From assembly GCA_964510205.1 (NCBI GenBank), contig CAZEBW010000137.1, forward strand, positions 1 to 5,504: 5,504 nucleotides of DNA, in the 5' to 3' direction. Made by a program: the position numbers and the translations under genes. The DNA is from CAZEBW01 sp964510205. GTDB lineage: Bacteria > Chloroflexota > Anaerolineae > VGOG01. Numbering within the stretch: the first letter of the stretch is position 1; the number at the start of each line of letters is the position of its first letter. Of this stretch, positions 4,770 through 5,504 are shown piece after piece. The notes beneath the pieces were generated by a model. That model did not search any database and was not told the origin of the DNA. It saw only the letters and a list, made by a program, of their open reading frames with translations.

Positions 4770-5009
4770 TCAAACGCGCGCTGCTTCCGCCTCGTGCTTG
4801 CTCGGAATCTCCATCATCTGCATGATGAGCCGCAGGGCTTGGTTTACGGCCTCATCGGTCGGAAAAGCCTGGGCAACATCTGGTGCAAGCAAAACCACGT
4901 TCTTCCCGGCCCGCCGATGGGGCGCATATCTGCCCTTGGCTACGATGGTCATTTTGGACAAGTCGTATTCGTCACGCAGTTCGTAATCGTCGGGATCAAT
5001 CGTAGTCAT
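4770..5009 (-). CDS. Antitoxin-like small protein (orphan)
   Basis: This 79-residue protein begins MTTIDPDDYELRDEYDLSKM, has a basic middle GRYAPHRRAGKN, then VVLLAPDVAQAFPTDEAVNQ followed by ALRLIMQMMEI. The layout (acidic EYDLS motif, basic stretch, LxPDVAxxFPTxEAVNxALRxL) is that of small hypothetical proteins in many Chloroflexota and cyanobacteria that sit beside small toxin genes and are presumed antitoxins with a ribbon-helix-helix-like end. That role is inferred. The ATG at 5009 fits the family-like MTTIDP start; a GTG at 5030 would add seven residues and overlap the stop of the preceding peptide as GTGA. Ribosome sites for both are weak. No intact toxin gene lies on either side, so it appears to be an orphan. 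It sits exactly between the two 69-bp direct repeats. Confidence 0.65.
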   Translation of the reverse strand: MTTIDPDDYELRDEYDLSKMTIVAKGRYAPHRRAGKNVVLLAPDVAQAFPTDEAVNQALRLIMQMMEIPSKHEAEAARV

Positions 5010-5026
5010 GTATTCTTTACTTGTTC

Positions 5027-5098
5027 TCACTTCTTTTGCACGAATTCAGGAAGCGAAGCGGCTTCGTCCTTGTCGGCTAGGCCAGGGTTGTTTCGCAT
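5027..5098 (-). pseudogene. Truncated copy of the small duplicated peptide
   Basis: The frame reads MRNNPGLADKDEAASLPEFV then QKK and stops, 23 residues in all. It corresponds to the first part of the peptide at 4653-4510. The match ends at both sides within coding sequence: the TTVDEVYQA lead-in is absent and the NTRLQARL continuation is replaced by a stop. It lies 20 bases after the stop of the 110-residue gene, and its TGA overlaps a possible GTG start of the antitoxin-like gene. I read it as a recombination fragment rather than a working gene. Confidence 0.55.
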
Positions 5099-5102
5099 GG
5101 CC
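5034..5102 (-). repeat. 69-bp direct repeat, upstream copy
   Basis: Partner of 4589-4657, about 93% identical. The match begins and ends abruptly, with unrelated sequence outside. Together the two copies bracket a 376-base segment that carries only the antitoxin-like gene. Confidence 0.9.
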
Positions 5103-5118
5103 CTGACTCGTTTTCGCC

Positions 5119-5451
5119 TTAAGCCTGCTTCAGCAGCTCAGCCCATGCTTTTCTGTGGGTAATGTCGGAGTGAACTCTATCGAGTTCCTTACCGATTCCA
5201 TCCAGGAATTCTACTCGACCGGCTTCGCCCAACAGGATCAATATGCCCAACGCAAAATCGAAGAAATCGGAAACGTAGATATTTTGTCCACTCGCAAACT
5301 CCGACAAGATACGAGCATCTATCTCCTCAGCATCGCCCGGATGTTTGCCGGATTTGGCAATAAAAAGAATCTCCGCGATATGTTTTGCCCGTGCGTGATC
5401 TAATTTGTCGTCTAGTTGGATCAGTGTTAGCGCCCGGTCCTTCACTTCCAC
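5119..5451 (-). CDS. Unrecognised helical 110-residue protein, start uncertain
   Basis: I do not recognise this protein. It reads as mostly helical: KDRALTLIQLDDKLDHARAK and HIAEILFIAKSG, then a helix around DAEEIDARILSEFASG, a hydrophobic segment FFDFALGILILLGEAG at residues 63-78, and a charged end LDRVHSDITHRKAWAELLKQ. The hydrophobic segment is short and contains Asp and Glu, so a buried helix is more likely than a membrane anchor. The only start in range is the GTG at 5451, with no good ribosome site, and an in-frame TAA occurs four codons upstream. The N-terminus may therefore have been lost, or the gene may start internally. It is the first gene of the minus-strand run in this window. 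Confidence 0.5.
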   Translation of the reverse strand: MEVKDRALTLIQLDDKLDHARAKHIAEILFIAKSGKHPGDAEEIDARILSEFASGQNIYVSDFFDFALGILILLGEAGRVEFLDGIGKELDRVHSDITHRKAWAELLKQA

Positions 5452-5504
5452 TAGCGTAAGTTACGTGCAACGCAACGGGAAATCGTTGTCAAAGTCTGAA
5501 AACT
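5452..5504 (-). other. Leader region of the 110-residue gene, no clear promoter
   Basis: An exact TTGACA occurs on the minus strand at 5492-5487, but at 16-18 bases further on there is only TGCACG-like sequence and no good -10 box. The stretch carries no reading frame that I can support. Promoter activity cannot be claimed from this alone. Confidence 0.2.

Noticed and set aside
5452..5492. Promoter with exact TTGACA
   Set aside because: No acceptable -10 box at the right distance.
1..5504. CRISPR array, tRNA, rRNA or insertion sequence
   Set aside because: No regularly spaced short repeats, no tRNA-like or rRNA-like sequence and no transposase-like frame seen on either strand.

Overview
The window looks like an accessory region of a bacterial chromosome, probably from an environmental anaerobe. 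The mix of DUF1116, DUF4160/DUF2442 and small antitoxin-like genes resembles Chloroflexota or similar phyla, but that is only an impression. Every gene I can support lies on the minus strand, so the natural reading direction is from 5504 down to 1. Base composition changes sharply. Positions 1 to about 1030 are strongly G+C-rich (41 of 60 in the line I counted). Most of the rest is near 50% (29 of 60 in a line of the HNH gene), apart from short G+C-rich islands at 2486-2606 and about 3460-3580.

In the direction of transcription the layout starts with an unrecognised 110-residue protein (5451-5119). Next come a short truncated peptide copy (5098-5027), an antitoxin-like 79-residue protein with no visible toxin (5009-4770), and a longer copy of the same short peptide (4653-4510). 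A 69-bp direct repeat flanks the antitoxin-like gene. Then follow an endonuclease III-like DNA glycosylase with a 4Fe-4S motif (4343-3582) and an HNH-type nuclease (3440-2685). Each of these two genes is followed by a similar short element that resembles the left half of an integron attC site.

The next part is a recombination scar. A 121-bp fragment of a DUF1116 (allG-like) gene is joined directly to the decayed 3' end of what is probably a type III DNA methyltransferase gene, which has three in-frame stops. After it come a DUF4160-DUF2442 two-gene operon and a second tight two-gene operon, in which an unrecognised 68-residue protein overlaps a YgiT-type zinc-finger protein by ATGA. A remnant of another small antitoxin-like gene follows. 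The window ends in a long, cut-off DUF1116 gene related to the oxamate carbamoyltransferase subunit AllG. Its 5' end is the parent-like copy of the 121-bp fragment, and it carries an in-frame palindromic insertion.

Functionally the region is a cluster of stability or defence-type small modules and nuclease/DNA-repair genes next to one metabolic gene. Two partial duplications and two or three gene remnants show repeated recombination. The best candidates for something new are the glycosylase-HNH pair with its shared downstream elements, and the 68-residue/YgiT zinc-finger pair.
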